Shown here piece by piece: positions 50,278 to 60,194 of a stretch of DNA of 64,000 bases. The notes beneath the pieces were generated by a model. The model was not told the DNA's origin, did no database searches, and worked only from the letters and a program-made list of their open reading frames with translations. The position numbers and the translations under genes are program-made. Every line of letters starts with the position of its first letter. Position 1 is the first letter of the stretch. The DNA lies in NCBI RefSeq assembly GCF_001613265.1, contig NZ_BDCA01000015.1, positions 111,261-175,260 on the forward strand, in the 5' to 3' direction. Source of the DNA: Nocardia vermiculata NBRC 100427. Lineage in GTDB: Bacteria; Actinomycetota; Actinomycetes; Mycobacteriales; Mycobacteriaceae.

Positions 50278-51588
50278 ATGCCCGAAGCCGACCAGCCCGA
50301 CACCGCCCCGGCGACGCCCCCGGCACAGCCCGGCACCGACAATCCGGTTCCCTTGCTGGCGCCGGCCGACGGCATCCCACCCGTCCTCGACGACGCGCGT
50401 GAGATTGCGGCCGCCGCCCGGAGCCTGGCCGCCGGAACCGGGCCGCTGGCGGTGGACGCCGAGCGGGCGTCCGGGTTCCGCTATTCGAACCGGGCCTACC
50501 TGATCCAGTTGCGCCGCCGCGGTAGCGGCAGCTTCCTGATCGACCCCATCCCGGACCCGGGCGCACTCGACGCGCTCGCCGCGGTGATCAACGAGCTGGA
50601 GTGGGTACTGCATTCCGCCGACCAGGATCTGCCGTGCCTCGCCGAGCTGGGACTGCGGCCCGCCCAGCTGTTCGACACCGAACTCGGGGGGCGCCTGGCC
50701 GGATTCGAACGTGTCGGGCTGGCCGCGATGGTGGCCCGGCTGCTGGGCCGTGAGCTGCGCAAGGGCCACGGTGCCGCGGACTGGTCCACCCGCCCGCTGC
50801 CGCAGGACTGGCTCAACTATGCGGCACTGGATGTGGAATTGCTGGTCGAACTGCGCGACGAAGTTGCGGCGGCGCTCACCGAGCAAGGCAAACAGGATTG
50901 GGCGGCACAGGAATTCGACCATGTGCGCACCGCCGATCCGGCGCCGTCGAAACCGGACCGCTGGCGGCGCACCTCCGGCATCCACACGCTGCGCCGCACC
51001 CGCCAGCTGGCGATCGTGCGGGAATTGTGGTCGACGCGCGACGATATCGCACGGCACCGCGATGTGGCCCCGGCACGAATCCTGCCCGATTCGGCCATCG
51101 TCGCCGCGGCACAGGCCGATCCGAAATCGGTGGGACAGCTGCGGGCGCTGCCGGTCTTCGGTGGGCCCCGCCAGCGCCGGTATTCACGCGAATGGCTCGG
51201 CGCGGTGGAACGTGCCCGGGCACTACCGGATTCCGACTTGCCGCCGATGTCGCAGCCGTTCGACGGACCGCCTCCGGTGAACCGGTGGGAGCGCCGGGAT
51301 CCGGCCGCCGCCGCCCGTCTGACCGCCGCCCGCGCGGTGATGAGCGGTCTGTCGGAGCGATACGCGGTGCCGGTGGAGAATCTGCTCACCCCGGACCTGC
51401 TGCGCAGGTTGTGCTGGGACGGCCTCCCCGAGTTCCGGACCGGCACCACACCGGCGGATCCGGCAGCGGAGATCGGGAAATACCTCGAATCCGGTGGTGC
51501 TCGTACCTGGCAGCGCGAACTCGCGGTTCCGGAACTGACCGCAGCGCTGTTTCCGGACACTTCCGACGCTGCGGCGGGGACCGCCTGA
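50278..51588 (+). CDS. Ribonuclease D-like DEDDy exonuclease with HRDC domain
   Basis: The 436-aa protein has the three DEDDy motifs: Asp60/Glu62 (AVDAER), Asp117 (HSADQDLPCL), and Tyr181/Asp185 (YAALDVELL). HRDC-like helices follow at about 240-310 with RQLAIVRELWSTRDDIARHR. RNase D trims 3' ends of tRNA and other structured RNAs. ATG at 50278 begins right after DUF3000. It corresponds to Rv2681. It is convergent with dxs. Confidence 0.9.
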   Translation: MPEADQPDTAPATPPAQPGTDNPVPLLAPADGIPPVLDDAREIAAAARSLAAGTGPLAVDAERASGFRYSNRAYLIQLRRRGSGSFLIDPIPDPGALDALAAVINELEWVLHSADQDLPCLAELGLRPAQLFDTELGGRLAGFERVGLAAMVARLLGRELRKGHGAADWSTRPLPQDWLNYAALDVELLVELRDEVAAALTEQGKQDWAAQEFDHVRTADPAPSKPDRWRRTSGIHTLRRTRQLAIVRELWSTRDDIARHRDVAPARILPDSAIVAAAQADPKSVGQLRALPVFGGPRQRRYSREWLGAVERARALPDSDLPPMSQPFDGPPPVNRWERRDPAAAARLTAARAVMSGLSERYAVPVENLLTPDLLRRLCWDGLPEFRTGTTPADPAAEIGKYLESGGARTWQRELAVPELTAALFPDTSDAAAGTA

Positions 51589-51636
51589 CGCCGGGGATGC
51601 CGGGACACACGGAAGGCTGCTTCCGCGCCCGCCGGG

Positions 51637-53532
51637 TCAGGCGGCGCTACCGCCGAGCCACCGTGCGACTCGCTCCGCGATCTGTTCCGGGGTCAGACCC
51701 AGTTCCTGATGGACCTGAGCCCGTGAGCTGTGCTCCAGGAACTGTTGCGGAACACCGATTTCACGGGTGGGCACGTCCAGCCCGGATTCGCGCAGGCGTG
51801 CCGACACTGTGCAACCGATTCCACCGTGCAGCCCACCGTCCTCGACGGTGACCACCATCCGGTAGTTCTCGGCCATCTTGACGAGTGTGTCGGAGACCGG
51901 CAGTACCCAGCGCGGGTCCACCACGGTCACCGAAACCCCTTGCGCAGTCAGGAGATCCGCTGCCTCGACCACGGCCGATGCGAGCGCGCCGACCGCGACC
52001 AGCAGCACATCACCGCGCACCGCCTGACCGGAGGAGCCCTCGGGCATGCGCAGCACGTCGACACCGTCGAAGCGTTCGGACGCCGCGACCTCCTCGACCA
52101 CCGCGCCCTTGGCGAAACGCAATGCGGTCGGACCGTCGGCGACGGCCAGTGCCTCGGCCAGTTCCTCCCGCAGCGTCACCGCGTCGCGCGGGGCGGCGAC
52201 CCGGATACCGGGAACGATGCCGAGGATCGACAGATCCCACATACCGTTGTGGCTGGCGCCATCGTCGCCGGTGATACCGGCCCGGTCCAGGACCAGCGTG
52301 ACGGGAAGTTTCAGCAGGGCGACATCCATCAGCAGCTGATCGAAGGCGCGGTTGAGGAAGGTCGAGTAGATGGCGACCACCGGGTGCAGGCCACCCAGCG
52401 CCAGACCGGCCGCCGAGGTCATCGCGTGCTGCTCGGCGATACCCACGTCGAACAGGCGGTCGGGGAATCGTTCACCGAAGGGGGCCAGCCCGGTGGGTCC
52501 GGCCATCGCGGCGGTGATCGCGACGATATCCGCGCGCTGCTCCCCGTGCCGGATCAGTTCCTCGGAGAACACCGACGTCCAGCCGACCGATTTGCTGCCG
52601 GTCGGCTTGCCCGTCTCCGGATCGATGGCACCGATGGAATGCATCTGATCGGCGACATGATCGACCGCGGGCTGGTACCCGCGCCCCTTCAACGTCACCA
52701 CGTGCACCACGACCGGGCCACCGAAATCTTTCGCGCGGCGCAGTGCCGCCTCCAGCGCCTCCGGATCGTGTCCGTCCACCGGGCCCAGATACTTGAGCCC
52801 GATATCGCTGAACAGTTCCTGCGGCGCCACCGCATCCTTGATCCCGGCTTTCACCGCATGCAGCATCGAATACGCCGACGCACCGACCCGCGGAATGCCC
52901 TGGACGAAACGCTTGGTGGCGTCGAGCGCCTGCTCGTAGCCCGGCTGCATCCGCAGCGTGTTGAGCCGGTCGGCCAGCCCGCCGATGGTCGGCGAATACG
53001 ACCGGCCGTTGTCGTTGACCACGATGATCAGCGACCGATCCTGGCCCGCGGCGATATTGTTCAACGCCTCCCAGCACATCCCCCCGGTCAGCGCGCCGTC
53101 ACCGACCACCGCGACGACGTGGCGGTCCTGCCCGGTGAGGGCGAACGCCTTGGCCAGACCGTCGGCATAGGAAAGCGACGCGGAGGCGTGCGAGGACTCC
53201 ACCCAGTCGTGCTCGCTTTCGGCACGACTCGGATATCCCGACAGTCCGCCCTGTTTGCGCAGCCGATCGAACCCGTCCTTGCGGCCGGTGAGAATCTTGT
53301 GCACATAGGACTGGTGCCCGGTATCGAAGACGATCGGATCGGCCGGGGAATCGAAGATCCGGTGCAGGGCGATGGTCAATTCCACCACCCCCAGATTCGG
53401 ACCCAGATGGCCGCCGGTGACCGCTACTTTGCGGACCAGGAACTCCCGAATCTCCTCGGCCAGCTCGCGCAGCTGCGGTGCCGTCAGCCGGCGCAGGTCC
53501 TCGGGTGTGTCGACCCGGGAAAGAACTCCCAC
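51637..53532 (-). CDS. dxs: 1-deoxy-D-xylulose-5-phosphate synthase
   Basis: The 631-aa thiamine-diphosphate enzyme has His73 in TGHQSYVHK, the TPP motif GDGALTGG (144-151) with the downstream Asn in ALNN, DIGLKYLGPVDGHD, and the C-terminal transketolase domain. It condenses pyruvate and glyceraldehyde-3-phosphate, the first step of the MEP isoprenoid pathway that supplies decaprenyl lipids for AftC. It is convergent with the RNase D gene and divergent from a SIMPL-domain gene. Matches Rv2682c (dxs1). Confidence 0.95.
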   Translation of the reverse strand: MGVLSRVDTPEDLRRLTAPQLRELAEEIREFLVRKVAVTGGHLGPNLGVVELTIALHRIFDSPADPIVFDTGHQSYVHKILTGRKDGFDRLRKQGGLSGYPSRAESEHDWVESSHASASLSYADGLAKAFALTGQDRHVVAVVGDGALTGGMCWEALNNIAAGQDRSLIIVVNDNGRSYSPTIGGLADRLNTLRMQPGYEQALDATKRFVQGIPRVGASAYSMLHAVKAGIKDAVAPQELFSDIGLKYLGPVDGHDPEALEAALRRAKDFGGPVVVHVVTLKGRGYQPAVDHVADQMHSIGAIDPETGKPTGSKSVGWTSVFSEELIRHGEQRADIVAITAAMAGPTGLAPFGERFPDRLFDVGIAEQHAMTSAAGLALGGLHPVVAIYSTFLNRAFDQLLMDVALLKLPVTLVLDRAGITGDDGASHNGMWDLSILGIVPGIRVAAPRDAVTLREELAEALAVADGPTALRFAKGAVVEEVAASERFDGVDVLRMPEGSSGQAVRGDVLLVAVGALASAVVEAADLLTAQGVSVTVVDPRWVLPVSDTLVKMAENYRMVVTVEDGGLHGGIGCTVSARLRESGLDVPTREIGVPQQFLEHSSRAQVHQELGLTPEQIAERVARWLGGSAA

Positions 53533-53707
53533 CGTTCTCGCTCCCTCTCCGATGGCTCATCTGTCTCGGAACAGTCTACGGAGCCGAATCGGGGCGCGAC
53601 GACGGGAACGACCCGGAAGATCCGGGATTCGGACATCGGTGTGAGGATCGACATAGCCGCTCCGCATTACAGTGGATGCCTGCCCGTCCCCGCCCAGGAA
53701 GGACGAT

Positions 53708-54406
53708 ATGACCGCCGAGCAGCAGCGATCCGAGGACGCCACACCCCGGCACCCCGGCACCGTCACTACCTTCGGGCACGGTGCCGCGAGCGCCGCACCC
53801 GACCGGATGCAGGTCTCCATTTCCATCGAAACTCGTGCCGGGGCCGTCGCACTCGCCTACCACCGGGCAGGCGAACGAACCTCCGCGGTCACCGATGCGC
53901 TGCGCCGCGACGGTGTGACCGCGAGCGATATCGCCACGACCGGGTTGTCGGTCCGCACCGAGACGGCGTGGTCGGAGCAGGAAGGGGCCCGCATCACCGG
54001 GTATGTGGCGACCACCGCACTCACGGTGTCACTGCGGATTCCCTCGGCATCGGCATCCGATGCCCCGGATCCGGCCGCGATTATCGCCCGCGCGGTCGAG
54101 GCCGGTGGTGACGACGTCCGGCTGGGCGGGCTGAACCTCACCGTCGCCGACCGCGCCGACCTGCTGATCCGGGCCCGGGAAGCGGCCTGGGACGATGCGC
54201 TCGACCGGGCCCGGCGCTATGCCGCGCGCGCCGACCGCCGGCTGGGAGCAGTCCTCGAGATCACCGAGAACACTGCTGCCGCACCGGAACCCCGGGGTGA
54301 GATACGTCTCGTCGCGGCCCGCTCCGCGCCGGGATCACCCGTCCCCGTCGAATACGGCGAGCACGAGGTCGGCGCGGACCTGCGGGCCACCTGGCAATTG
54401 GACTGA
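53708..54406 (+). CDS. SIMPL-domain (DUF541) protein
   Basis: The 232-aa protein has the SIMPL fold pattern: VTTFGHGAASAAPDRMQVSI, DIATTGLSVRTETAW, GYVATTALTVSLR, and a late helix-strand with ARRYAARADRRLGAVLEITE. I see no signal peptide; many SIMPL proteins are periplasmic, so this one may be cytoplasmic. AGGAAGGA precedes the ATG at 53708. It is divergent from dxs. Function of the family is poorly defined (oxidative stress in E. coli YggE). Confidence 0.8.
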   Translation: MTAEQQRSEDATPRHPGTVTTFGHGAASAAPDRMQVSISIETRAGAVALAYHRAGERTSAVTDALRRDGVTASDIATTGLSVRTETAWSEQEGARITGYVATTALTVSLRIPSASASDAPDPAAIIARAVEAGGDDVRLGGLNLTVADRADLLIRAREAAWDDALDRARRYAARADRRLGAVLEITENTAAAPEPRGEIRLVAARSAPGSPVPVEYGEHEVGADLRATWQLD

Positions 54407-54526
54407 GTACCGCCGCTCGCTCGAGGCCGCCCTATGTTCGTGCGGTGCGGACCGGTGATCGTGCGGCGGCCGTGTCGGTTGTCGGCCGCGAGACGTGGTG
54501 CCGCCTCCTCGACGGGGTGGCGGGCG

Positions 54527-55864
54527 TTACGTCCGTTCCAGCAGTGCCAGGCACTCCACATGGTGGGTGGCGGGAAAGGCGTCGAAGGCCCGTAACCGGG
54601 TGACCCGGTAGCCCGCCGCATGATAGAGACCGATATCTCGCGCGAAAGCCGCAGGGTCGCAACCGATATGGATGATCCGATCCGGATTCGCCGCGGTGAG
54701 GGGGCCGACGACCTGCTTGCCCGCTCCCGCACGCGGTGGGTCCAGCACGATCACACTCGGTGACTGCTCACGCCCGGCGATCCAGCGTTCGACCCGTTCG
54801 GCGTGCAGATCGACCCCGGGCAGGTCGCGTAGCGCCGCGGTGCCGTCGGCGACCGCGGATCGCGCGGATTCCACACCGAGCACCGCGCCGCGCGGTCCGG
54901 CCTGTTCGGCCAGCCGGGCCGCAAACACCCCGGCACCGCAGTACAGATCCCAGGCGCTCGCGCCCGCGTCCAGATCCGCCCATTCGGCGACCACATCCGA
55001 ATAGCATTGCGCCGCATCGCGATGAGGCTGCCAGAAGCCGGTGGCCGACACCTCCCAGCGCCGTTCGGCGACATACTGCACGGCCCGTCCACTGCCGGAC
55101 ACCAACCGCTCGGCGCGACGAGTGTGGGCGGCCGCGCGGCGCGCGGTGGTGGCGCGGCGGCTGCGTCCACGGGGCGCTGCCCCGGCGGTCGGCGGAGCCA
55201 GCTCGACGATATGTTGCAGCCCTTCGGAGTCGACGGCGACCACCAGGTCCGCGCCCGGAGTCCAGGTTCGCTCGGCGATACCGTCGAGTGCGCCCGGAAC
55301 CGGTTGCGGGCAACGCAGATCGGTGATCACCTCGCTGCCCCGATAGCGGTGGACCCCGGCGCGTCCTTCCCCGTCGACTGCCAGCCGCAACCGGGTCCGC
55401 CAGCCGATATCGGGTGTGCCGAGCGCCTCGACGCCATCCGCATTGCCATCGGGCGCTGTCACCTCAACTGCGCGCGGCCGGCCCGTGCGGATCGGTTCCA
55501 CCACGACGTCGGTCTCCCAGTGCGCGAGACGCTGCAGTTGCTCACGCACCACCGCCGCCTTGAGATCACGTTGCGCCTGCGGTGTCGCGAAGGCGAAGTC
55601 ACAGCAGCCCGCTCCCCCGGGGCCCGATACCGGGCAGGTCGATTCCACCCGATCCGGTGACGGCTCCAGGATCTCGACCGCCTCGGCCCGACAGAACGAG
55701 CCACCACGGTCCTCGGTGACCCGGGCGAGCACCAGTTCATCGGGTAGGCCGTGCCGGACGAACAGCACCCGGCCCTCGTGGCGGGCAATACAGAAACCGC
55801 CGTGCCCGGGCGGGCCCAGCCGCACCCGGAAGTTTTCCCCGGACCAGTCGAGCCCCGCGCTCAC
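54527..55864 (-). CDS. TrmA/RlmD-family RNA uridine-5-methyltransferase
   Basis: The 445-aa SAM enzyme has an N-terminal TRAM-like OB fold (GENFRVRLGPPGHGGFCIAR), Cys residues around STCPVSGPGGAGCCDF that could bind an Fe-S cluster, the SAM motif DLYCGAGVFAARLA, the DPPRAGAG motif, the catalytic Cys in IHIGCDPAAFARD, and the Glu of HHVECLALL. It methylates C5 of uridine in tRNA or rRNA. GTG at 55864 overlaps the permease stop (GTGA). It matches Rv2689c. Confidence 0.88.
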   Translation of the reverse strand: MSAGLDWSGENFRVRLGPPGHGGFCIARHEGRVLFVRHGLPDELVLARVTEDRGGSFCRAEAVEILEPSPDRVESTCPVSGPGGAGCCDFAFATPQAQRDLKAAVVREQLQRLAHWETDVVVEPIRTGRPRAVEVTAPDGNADGVEALGTPDIGWRTRLRLAVDGEGRAGVHRYRGSEVITDLRCPQPVPGALDGIAERTWTPGADLVVAVDSEGLQHIVELAPPTAGAAPRGRSRRATTARRAAAHTRRAERLVSGSGRAVQYVAERRWEVSATGFWQPHRDAAQCYSDVVAEWADLDAGASAWDLYCGAGVFAARLAEQAGPRGAVLGVESARSAVADGTAALRDLPGVDLHAERVERWIAGREQSPSVIVLDPPRAGAGKQVVGPLTAANPDRIIHIGCDPAAFARDIGLYHAAGYRVTRLRAFDAFPATHHVECLALLERT

Positions 55865-57861
55865 AGGCGGTCCTCGAAGCCGCGACGGACCGAACCGGGC
55901 GCGTTGACCTTCTCCGGCCGATGCGCCCGAGCAGAGGAGCTGAGCTGCCAGGGCACGCTGGTCACCATCACGCCCGGTTCGAACAGCAACCGCCCCTTGA
56001 GCCGCAGCGCGCTCTGGTTGTGCAGCACCTGTTCCCACCAGTGCCCGACCACGTATTCCGGAATGAAGACGGTCACCACATCGCGCGGGGCGTCCTTGCG
56101 TACCCGCTTGACGTAGTCGACCACCGGCTTGGTGATCTCGCGATAGGGCGATTCGATCACCTTCAGCGGCACCGGGATGTCACTGTCGGCCCACTCCCGG
56201 ACCAGCGCACGAGTATCGGGCTCGTCGACGTTGACGGTGACCGCTTCCAGGGTGTCGGGCCGGGTGGCGCGCGCATAGGCGACGGCGCGCCGAGTCGGCA
56301 GATGCAGTTTCGACACCAGCACGATCGAATGTGTGCGGCTGGGCAGGATCTGGGTGTAGTCCTGCTCCTCGAGTTCCCGCCCGACCGTGTCGTAGTGGCG
56401 GCGGATCAACCGCATGATGACGAAGATCGCGGCCATGGTGACGATGGCGATCCAGGCACCGGCCAGGAACTTCGTGATCAGCACGATGATCAGTACCGCG
56501 CCGGTCATGGTGAGGCCGATGGCATTGATCACCCGCGAGCGCAGCATCCGCCGCCGCACCGCCGGATCGGTCTCGGTGCGCAGCAATCTGGTCCAGTGCC
56601 GCAGCATGCCGGTCTGGCTCAGCACGAACGAAACGAACACGCCGACGATGTAGAGCTGGATCAGGCGGGTCACCTCGGCCCCGAACAGGACGACGAATGC
56701 GATCGCCGCACCCGACAGGAACAGGATGCCGTTGCTGAACGCCAGCCGGTCACCGCGGGTGTGCAGCTGCCGGGGCAGAAACCTGTCCTGTGCCAGGATC
56801 GAACCGAGCACCGGGAACCCGTTGAACGCGGTGTTGGCGGCAAGAATCAGGATCAGGGCGGTGACGATCGCGATGAAGAAGAAGCCGGCCGGGAAACCGT
56901 GGAAGATCGTGTGGGCCAGCTGGGCGATCAGCGTCTTCTGCTCGTAGTCGGCCGGGGCGCCGACCAGATCCGCCACATCGGCGGCATAGACAACGCCCAG
57001 TTTGCGAGCCATGAGCAGAATGCCCACCAGCATGACGATGGCGATCGCGCCGAGCATCAGCAGCGTGGTCGCGGCATTGCGGGACTTCGGCTTACGGAAC
57101 GCCGGGACGCCGTTGCTGATCGCCTCCACACCGGTCAACGCCGCACATCCGGAGGAGAACGCCCGGGCGATCAGGAAGGCGAAGGCGATGCCCTGCAGGT
57201 GGGATTCGTCACCGTTCAAACTGAATCCGGACGATTCGGCCTGCAAGTCATCCCCGAGCACGAACAACCGCACCGCTCCCCACGCCAGCATCAGCATGAC
57301 TCCGGCCATGAAGGCGTAGGTGGGAATCGAGAAGGTGGCGCCGGACTCGCGGATACCGCGCAGGTTGATCGCCGTGAGCAGGACGATCGCCGCGACCGCG
57401 AACAACACCTTGTGGGTGGCGACGAACGGCACCGCGGACCCGATGTTGGACGCCGCCGACGAGATCGACACCGCGACGGTCAGCACGTAATCGACGAGCA
57501 GGGCGCTGCCCACCGTGAGCCCCGCCATAGGACCGATGTTCACCGTCGCGATCTCGTAATCACCGCCGCCGGACGGGTAGGCGTGCACGTTCTGGCGGTA
57601 GCTGGCCACCACGACCGCCATCACCGCCGCGACAGCGAGGCCCACCCATGGCGCGTAGACGTAGGCGGACAGGCCGGCCGTCGACAGCACGAGGAAGATC
57701 TCCTCGGGCGCGTAGGCCACCGACGACAATGCGTCGGAGGCGAAGACTGGCAGTGCGATCCGCTTGGGCAGCAGGGTATGTCCCAGCGAATCGCTACGAA
57801 ATGGCCGGCCGACCACCATACGTTTGACGGCCGTCGTCAACTTGGACACTCGGCACAGCAT
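55861..57861 (-). CDS. APC-superfamily permease with large C-terminal domain (Rv2690c-like)
   Basis: The 666-aa protein has about 12 membrane spans in its first 480 residues (LPVFASDALSSVAYAPEEIF opens the transporter) and a 180-residue cytoplasmic C-terminal part with HSIVLVSKLHLPTRRAVAYA. It resembles KUP-/APC-type potassium or amino-acid permeases. Adjacency to the divergent ceoBC potassium genes makes potassium a good guess, not a proof. The ATG at 57861 is supported by a GGGTGG; a GTG at 57849 is an alternative. Confidence 0.85.
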   Translation of the reverse strand: MLCRVSKLTTAVKRMVVGRPFRSDSLGHTLLPKRIALPVFASDALSSVAYAPEEIFLVLSTAGLSAYVYAPWVGLAVAAVMAVVVASYRQNVHAYPSGGGDYEIATVNIGPMAGLTVGSALLVDYVLTVAVSISSAASNIGSAVPFVATHKVLFAVAAIVLLTAINLRGIRESGATFSIPTYAFMAGVMLMLAWGAVRLFVLGDDLQAESSGFSLNGDESHLQGIAFAFLIARAFSSGCAALTGVEAISNGVPAFRKPKSRNAATTLLMLGAIAIVMLVGILLMARKLGVVYAADVADLVGAPADYEQKTLIAQLAHTIFHGFPAGFFFIAIVTALILILAANTAFNGFPVLGSILAQDRFLPRQLHTRGDRLAFSNGILFLSGAAIAFVVLFGAEVTRLIQLYIVGVFVSFVLSQTGMLRHWTRLLRTETDPAVRRRMLRSRVINAIGLTMTGAVLIIVLITKFLAGAWIAIVTMAAIFVIMRLIRRHYDTVGRELEEQDYTQILPSRTHSIVLVSKLHLPTRRAVAYARATRPDTLEAVTVNVDEPDTRALVREWADSDIPVPLKVIESPYREITKPVVDYVKRVRKDAPRDVVTVFIPEYVVGHWWEQVLHNQSALRLKGRLLFEPGVMVTSVPWQLSSSARAHRPEKVNAPGSVRRGFEDRL

Positions 57862-58015
57862 AAGGCCACCCCCGGGTGTGACATAGCGGGCGGTTCACTC
57901 GCGTTTCGACCACTTCGGGCGGGGGAACGTGCTTCGTGGGAATCCGCTGCAGGTACGGTTCCCACGAATGGCACCAGACCGCACACCACGGTTTCTGCGA
58001 ATTGGGGTTGACACG

Positions 58016-58687
58016 GTGTACGTAGTGATCATGGGGTGCGGCCGCGTCGGCTCGGCGCTCGCCCGTGCCCTGGTCCGGACCGGCCACGAGGTTGCCGTGA
58101 TCGACCGGGATCCCGGCGCGTTTCTGCGCCTGGGCAAGGACTTTCCCGGCGAGCGAGTGACGGGGGTCGGATTCGACCGCGACGTCCTTGCCCGGGCCGG
58201 AGTGGAACGGGCCGGCGCCTTCGCCGCGGTATCCAACGGTGACAACTCCAATATCATCGCGGCGCGAGTGGCGCGCGAGACGTTCGGCGTGGAACGGGTC
58301 GTCGCGCGGATCTACGACGCCAAGCGCGCGGCCGTCTACGAACGCCTCGGCATCCCGACCATTGCCACCGTGCCGTGGACCACCGACCGGTTCCTGCGCG
58401 CCATCACCGGTGACGAAACCACCGCCACCTGGCGCGATCCCACCGGAACCGCCACCGTGACCGAACTGGTGCCGCACGAGGACTGGTACGGACGCACCGT
58501 CCGGGAACTGGAGGAAGCCGTCCCGGTGCGCGTCGCTTTCCTGGTCCGCTTCGGGCAGGCACTACTGCCCACCAGCAAAACGGTGTTGCAAGCGGACGAC
58601 ACGGTCTACATCGCTGCCGCTTCCGATCGGCTCGGCGAGGCCCTCGCCGCAGCCACCACCGCTCCACCGAGTGAGGACAAGTCGTGA
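58016..58687 (+). CDS. ceoB: TrkA-type potassium-uptake regulator CeoB
   Basis: The 223-aa protein is an RCK (TrkA-N plus TrkA-C) subunit: NAD-binding IMGCGRVGSALARALVRTG, and nearly identical to M. tuberculosis CeoB as recalled in DNSNIIAARVARETFG and RIYDAKRAAVYERLGIPTIA. It binds NAD(H)/ATP and gates a TrkH/KUP-type channel. GTG at 58016; it is coupled to ceoC by GTGA overlap. Matches Rv2691. Confidence 0.92.
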   Translation: MYVVIMGCGRVGSALARALVRTGHEVAVIDRDPGAFLRLGKDFPGERVTGVGFDRDVLARAGVERAGAFAAVSNGDNSNIIAARVARETFGVERVVARIYDAKRAAVYERLGIPTIATVPWTTDRFLRAITGDETTATWRDPTGTATVTELVPHEDWYGRTVRELEEAVPVRVAFLVRFGQALLPTSKTVLQADDTVYIAAASDRLGEALAAATTAPPSEDKS

Positions 58688-59388
58688 ACGTAGCCATCGC
58701 CGGTGCCGGTGCCGTCGGGCGCTCCATCGCGCAGGAACTGCTGCGCGGCGGACACCGCGTCACGCTGCTGGAACGGCGCCTCGATCACATCGACGAGACC
58801 GTCGCGGCCGGAGCCACCTGGCTGCACGGCGACGCCTGCGAACTCGCACTGCTCGAGGAGGCGGTACTGCAGGACTACGAGACGGTGATCGCCGCCACCG
58901 GGGACGACAAGGCCAATCTGGTGTTCAGCCTGTTGGCGAAGACCGAATTCGGGGTGCGGCGGGTGGTGGCGCGGGTCAACGATCCGCGCAACGAATGGCT
59001 GTTCGACGAGTCCTGGGGTGTGGACGTCGCGGTCTCGACACCCCGGCTGCTGGCCTCACTGGCCGAGGAGGCGGTATCGGTCGGCGATCTAGTCCGATTG
59101 ATGACATTGCGTCAGGGCCAGGCCAACCTGGTGGAGATCACACTGCCCACCGACACCTCGCTGGCCGGACGGCCGGTGCGGTCGCTGGCGCTGCCACGTG
59201 ATGTTGCGCTGGTGACGATCCTGCGAGGCGGCCGGGTAATCGTGCCGCAGCCCGACGATCCCCTCGAGGGCGAGGACGAATTGCTGTTCGTCTCCTCGGT
59301 CGAAGCCGAGGACGAATTGCGCCGGACCCTGACCGCCGAACCGACCGGTGCCGGGTCGTCCGGCGCGGAACCCCCCACGTCGATCTGA
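58684..59388 (+). CDS. ceoC: TrkA-type potassium-uptake regulator CeoC
   Basis: The 234-aa protein is the second RCK subunit: MNVAIAGAGAVGRSIAQELL Rossmann start, RRVVARVNDPRNEWLFDESW in the middle, and a TrkA-C domain (TSLAGRPVRSLALPRDVALV). GTG at 58684 overlaps the ceoB stop. It is followed after six bases by the convergent sigma gene. Matches Rv2692. Confidence 0.92.
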   Translation: MNVAIAGAGAVGRSIAQELLRGGHRVTLLERRLDHIDETVAAGATWLHGDACELALLEEAVLQDYETVIAATGDDKANLVFSLLAKTEFGVRRVVARVNDPRNEWLFDESWGVDVAVSTPRLLASLAEEAVSVGDLVRLMTLRQGQANLVEITLPTDTSLAGRPVRSLALPRDVALVTILRGGRVIVPQPDDPLEGEDELLFVSSVEAEDELRRTLTAEPTGAGSSGAEPPTSI

Positions 59389-59394
59389 GGTCGT

Positions 59395-60051
59395 TCAGGC
59401 GGCTTCGGTCAACCGGGCGCGCAGCTTGTTCAACGCGCGATGCTGCATGACACGGACCACTCCGGGACTGGTACCGATCGCCTCGGCGGTCTGGGCGGCG
59501 GTCCATCCGAGCACGATGCGCATCACCAGTACCTCACGGTGCGCGGGAGCGAGGATCGTCATGAGCTCGCGGGTCGCCTCACGGCGCTCCAAGACCAGCG
59601 CCAGTTCCTCCGGGCCGGGCGCGCAGGACGCGGCATCGGGGAATTCGGCGACCGGATACGACGGGTGCTGGTGCGCACGACGGAAGGCGTCGGCAACCTT
59701 GTTGGCGGAGATGCCGTAGACGAAGGCCAGAAACGATTTGCCCTGATCGCGGTACCGCGGAATCGCGGTGACGGTCGCAATGCAGATCTCCTGCGCGATG
59801 TCGTCGGCGCTGACGTGCGGGTTGCTTCCCGCCCCGACCCGTGCCGCGCAATAGCGCCGCACCAACGGGTGCACGATCTTGATGATGTCGGAGACCGCGC
59901 GTTGATCGCCCGCGGCGGCCGGGCCGATCAACCGGTCGAGTTCGGCGGCGGCACGACGGCTGTCCGATCCCGCGGGCGCCGAGCGTGGCGAGCGCATACC
60001 GGTGCCCTTCGCCGCACTGTTCGTCACTACCGCGGTGTCCTCGGTAATCAC
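59395..60051 (-). CDS. ECF-like sigma factor (ShbA/SigD type)
   Basis: The 218-aa protein has sigma region 2 (residues about 35-125; SADDIAQEICIATVTAIPRY, FLAFVYGISANKVADAFRRA) and region 4 (165-215; ILAPAHREVLVMRIVLGWTA, TSPGVVRVMQHRALNKLRAR). The LG-x-T/S-P-G-x-V-R-V-x-Q-H-R segment resembles ShbA of Streptomyces and SigD of mycobacteria. GTG at 60051 has GAGAGGA upstream. In M. tuberculosis no sigma gene lies between ceoC and the DUF3159 gene, as far as I recall, so this is an insertion in the conserved order. No anti-sigma gene is adjacent. Confidence 0.83.
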   Translation of the reverse strand: MITEDTAVVTNSAAKGTGMRSPRSAPAGSDSRRAAAELDRLIGPAAAGDQRAVSDIIKIVHPLVRRYCAARVGAGSNPHVSADDIAQEICIATVTAIPRYRDQGKSFLAFVYGISANKVADAFRRAHQHPSYPVAEFPDAASCAPGPEELALVLERREATRELMTILAPAHREVLVMRIVLGWTAAQTAEAIGTSPGVVRVMQHRALNKLRARLTEAA

Positions 60052-60155
60052 TGTGGATCCTCTCGCCGATCGCTGCTGACAGTACGATCGTGCGCCGGAT
60101 CCGGCCCGCGCAATAGATACCCCAGGGGTGGGTTTGTCCCCACCCCCACAAACAG

Positions 60156-60175
60156 TGCCCCTGAGATCAGGGGCA
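60156..60175 (-). terminator. Hairpin after the DUF3159 gene
   Basis: TGCCCCTGA (60156-60164) pairs with TCAGGGGCA (60167-60175) around two bases. It lies 20 bases downstream of the DUF3159 stop; TGTTTG follows on the minus strand. A good rho-independent candidate, which could also affect entry into the sigma gene's leader. Confidence 0.7.
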
Positions 60176-60194
60176 GTTCGTACCTCGAGTCGGT

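Noticed and set aside
51730..54111. Very long open frame opposite dxs on the plus strand
   Set aside because: It is antisense to a certain gene, lacks a ribosome site and family motifs, and long antisense frames are normal at this GC content. The same applies to 17133-19166 (opposite the kinase) and 55921-58011 (opposite the permease).
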